NCBI GenBank assembly: GCA_028694275.1
Contig: JAQUTS010000105.1
Location: 1 to 6,160 of the forward strand
Origin: Candidatus Gastranaerophilales bacterium
GTDB lineage: Bacteria > Cyanobacteriota > Vampirovibrionia > Gastranaerophilales > CAJFVJ01
Direction of reading: 5' to 3'
DNA: 6,160 bases
Position numbers and translations under genes: made by a program. Below are positions 4,865 to 6,160 of this stretch, piece by piece. The notes beneath the pieces are model-generated. The model searched no databases and was not told the origin of the DNA. It saw only the letters and a program-made list of their open reading frames with translations. How positions within the stretch are numbered: the stretch's first letter is position 1; each line of letters begins with the position of its first letter.

Positions 4865-6160
4865 TTATTGCTGTAGATGAACATTGACAAACATCATAAG
4901 CTCTTTGTTAATAACTTTGGTTCGTCCCCAAGAAGAATATTCTTCCTGAGTATTCATACCGCCAAAACACAGTGTTTGGCCGTCTTCTAAGCGAATATTT
5001 TCAAGTTTCATTGACCTTTTATCAAACAAAACCGACTCAGGATTTTTTTCATCGGCAAGATACTTACGCATAGCAACATATTGAGGCTCTAGCGTAAGAA
5101 AAACCTCTCCTTGTTGATTAATCACCGAATGAATTTTCAATCTGGTTCCGCAATTATGCTCCACATTGCAAACATCCCCCTGAGCATTTGCAACAGGCTG
5201 ATCAGAAGTAGCATTAACCTGATAATTGCCATCATTGGATACTGTCAGCTTTGGCCTTGCAAGGATTTCCCCACCACCGTTGCAGATAATTTCAGAAATG
5301 GATGAGAATAGATTTTGAGCAGAAACCCCACATTCAGAACTTGCAGGAAAAATATGAAACTGGGCTAATTTTTGAAATTGACTGATACCCCAATCATTAA
5401 ATTCAACAATCAAAATATCCAAAAAAGCCTGAGGTGATTTCAAATCAGATAACTTTATATAACTATCCGCTAATTCCATTTGTTTTGGGGACGCTCCGAC
5501 TATCGTTATGGTGTTTTGCTCATTATTATAATAAATAACAAAAGGACTGCTGTGCTTTTTAAATTCACACCCATCAGGGCACACGCAACAATCACCGCCA
5601 AAAACAGAATTAGCAAGCATATTAGCCATAGTTACAGGCCTTATGTAAGCAAGATTAAACACCTGAACTTTAGGACAAGTATCAAGAAGTTTTACGACTT
5701 GCTTAGCAGTCAAAATCTCTGTTTCATTCCCTGCAAGAATAAGCTCTGAAGGGTTTTGTGCAACAGCCAAATTGGACCTTATATTATTGTTGATAAAATC
5801 TGCCAACAAATAAGCGCTCGAATAATCAATTTTTACCTTAGTTATAATTCTGGTTTCAAGCACTTGCTCAACAGGCGCAGGGGCATATTCAGGCATAGAA
5901 GGCGGCTTTTTTTGAACCGACTTTATCGGAGGTTTGTGCGAAGGGGCAGATTTTTTATGAGAGTAATCTTTTGGGGAGGAAACAGACTTTACCGAAACTG
6001 TTTTTTTGACAGGCTTTGGCGGCATGCTTTTTTTAGGAGTCAAAGGTATAGTTTTTTGTTCTTTTTGTTTAACGGGACAACTAGGCAAAGGTGTCGGCTT
6101 TTGAGGTGATGAGGGCTCTTTAGGAAGTTTCACCTTAGGCTTTGGCTTTAAGACATCATA
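4865..6160 (-). CDS. Secretin-like protein, N-terminus outside window
   Basis: The visible 431 residues run off the right edge with no stop upstream. A GTG at 6133 lies inside a continuing KPKPKVK stretch and has no properly spaced Shine-Dalgarno, so the true start is further upstream. Residues about 1-98 are Pro/Lys/Ser-rich low complexity, like a periplasm-spanning stalk. Two secretin N-type modules follow: about 103-162 (KIDYSSAYLLADFINNNI...ILTAKQVVKLLD) and 164-240 (VQVFNLAYIRPVTMANMLAN...NTITIVGASPKQMELADSYI). The second is interrupted by a Cys-rich insert with Cys191, 192, 194 and 198. The secretin beta-domain (about 243-431) shows AFLDILIVEF, GGGEILARPKLTVSNDG, GTRLKIHSVINQQGEVFLTLEP, RSMKLENIRLEDGQTLCFGG and a final KELMMFVNVHL. 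The usual VPxLGxIPxLGxLF segment before the last strand is absent. Secretins form outer-membrane rings in type IV pilus, type II/III secretion and phage systems; no partner gene is visible here to say which. Family placement is fairly firm; pore function is uncertain. Confidence 0.82.
   Translation of the reverse strand, partial: YDVLKPKPKVKLPKEPSSPQKPTPLPSCPVKQKEQKTIPLTPKKSMPPKPVKKTVSVKSVSSPKDYSHKKSAPSHKPPIKSVQKKPPSMPEYAPAPVEQVLETRIITKVKIDYSSAYLLADFINNNIRSNLAVAQNPSELILAGNETEILTAKQVVKLLDTCPKVQVFNLAYIRPVTMANMLANSVFGGDCCVCPDGCEFKKHSSPFVIYYNNEQNTITIVGASPKQMELADSYIKLSDLKSPQAFLDILIVEFNDWGISQFQKLAQFHIFPASSECGVSAQNLFSSISEIICNGGGEILARPKLTVSNDGNYQVNATSDQPVANAQGDVCNVEHNCGTRLKIHSVINQQGEVFLTLEPQYVAMRKYLADEKNPESVLFDKRSMKLENIRLEDGQTLCFGGMNTQEEYSSWGRTKVINKELMMFVNVHLQQ

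Noticed and set aside
6131..6133. GTG as the start codon of the secretin-like gene
   Set aside because: The frame stays open to the window edge in the same Lys/Pro-rich composition, and AAGG sits directly against the GTG, too close to serve as a ribosome site.
1..6160. CRISPR arrays, insertion sequences, transposase genes, attachment sites and toxin-antitoxin pairs
   Set aside because: No regularly spaced repeats, terminal inverted repeats flanking an ORF, target duplications or matching proteins were seen. The tRNA has no integrase nearby and only a 10-base partial repeat.

Overview
The window is an AT-rich stretch of bacterial chromosome. It holds a compact flagellar switch operon (fliL-fliM-fliY/fliN), two housekeeping genes (elongator tRNA-Met and rlmH), a small AhpD-family redox gene, and two genes cut by the window edges (an unrecognised C-terminus on the left and a secretin-like protein on the right). 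A secretin-type protein in the same genome as a FliY-type switch protein (CheC-like domain plus FliN domain) points to a low-GC diderm. Non-photosynthetic cyanobacterial relatives (Melainabacteria/Vampirovibrionia) would fit, but this is an inference from gene content and composition, and no marker in the window proves it.

Layout. Positions 2-424 (+) encode the end of an unknown protein with a helical Gln/Ala-rich segment and a Ser/Thr/Asn tail. Positions 587-1135 (+) encode an AhpD/carboxymuconolactone decarboxylase-family protein with its own candidate promoter and a clear intrinsic terminator (1164-1187). Positions 1284-1357 (-) are tRNA-Met(CAT). From 4126 down to 1467 on the minus strand lie fliL, fliM and fliY/fliN, separated by 11-18 bases, so they are almost certainly one operon. 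A candidate extended -10 promoter sits about 75 bases upstream of fliL. Divergently, rlmH (4394-4864, +) begins with no visible Shine-Dalgarno and may be leaderless. Its stop codon directly abuts the stop codon of the convergent secretin-like gene (4865 to the right edge, -), which has no start inside the window.

How the genes work together. FliM and FliY/FliN form the cytoplasmic C-ring that sets the direction of flagellar rotation, and FliL is a single-pass membrane protein around the stator. RlmH methylates 23S rRNA and has no known link to motility. The secretin-like protein would belong to a type IV pilus, type II secretion or related envelope machine, but it departs from the family in several ways.

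No clearly new multi-gene system is visible. The most unusual items are the secretin-like protein (Cys-rich insert, TonB-like Pro/Lys stalk, missing lip signature), the FliY whose CheC-like domain has lost its catalytic motifs, and the Gly/His-rich insert in FliL.
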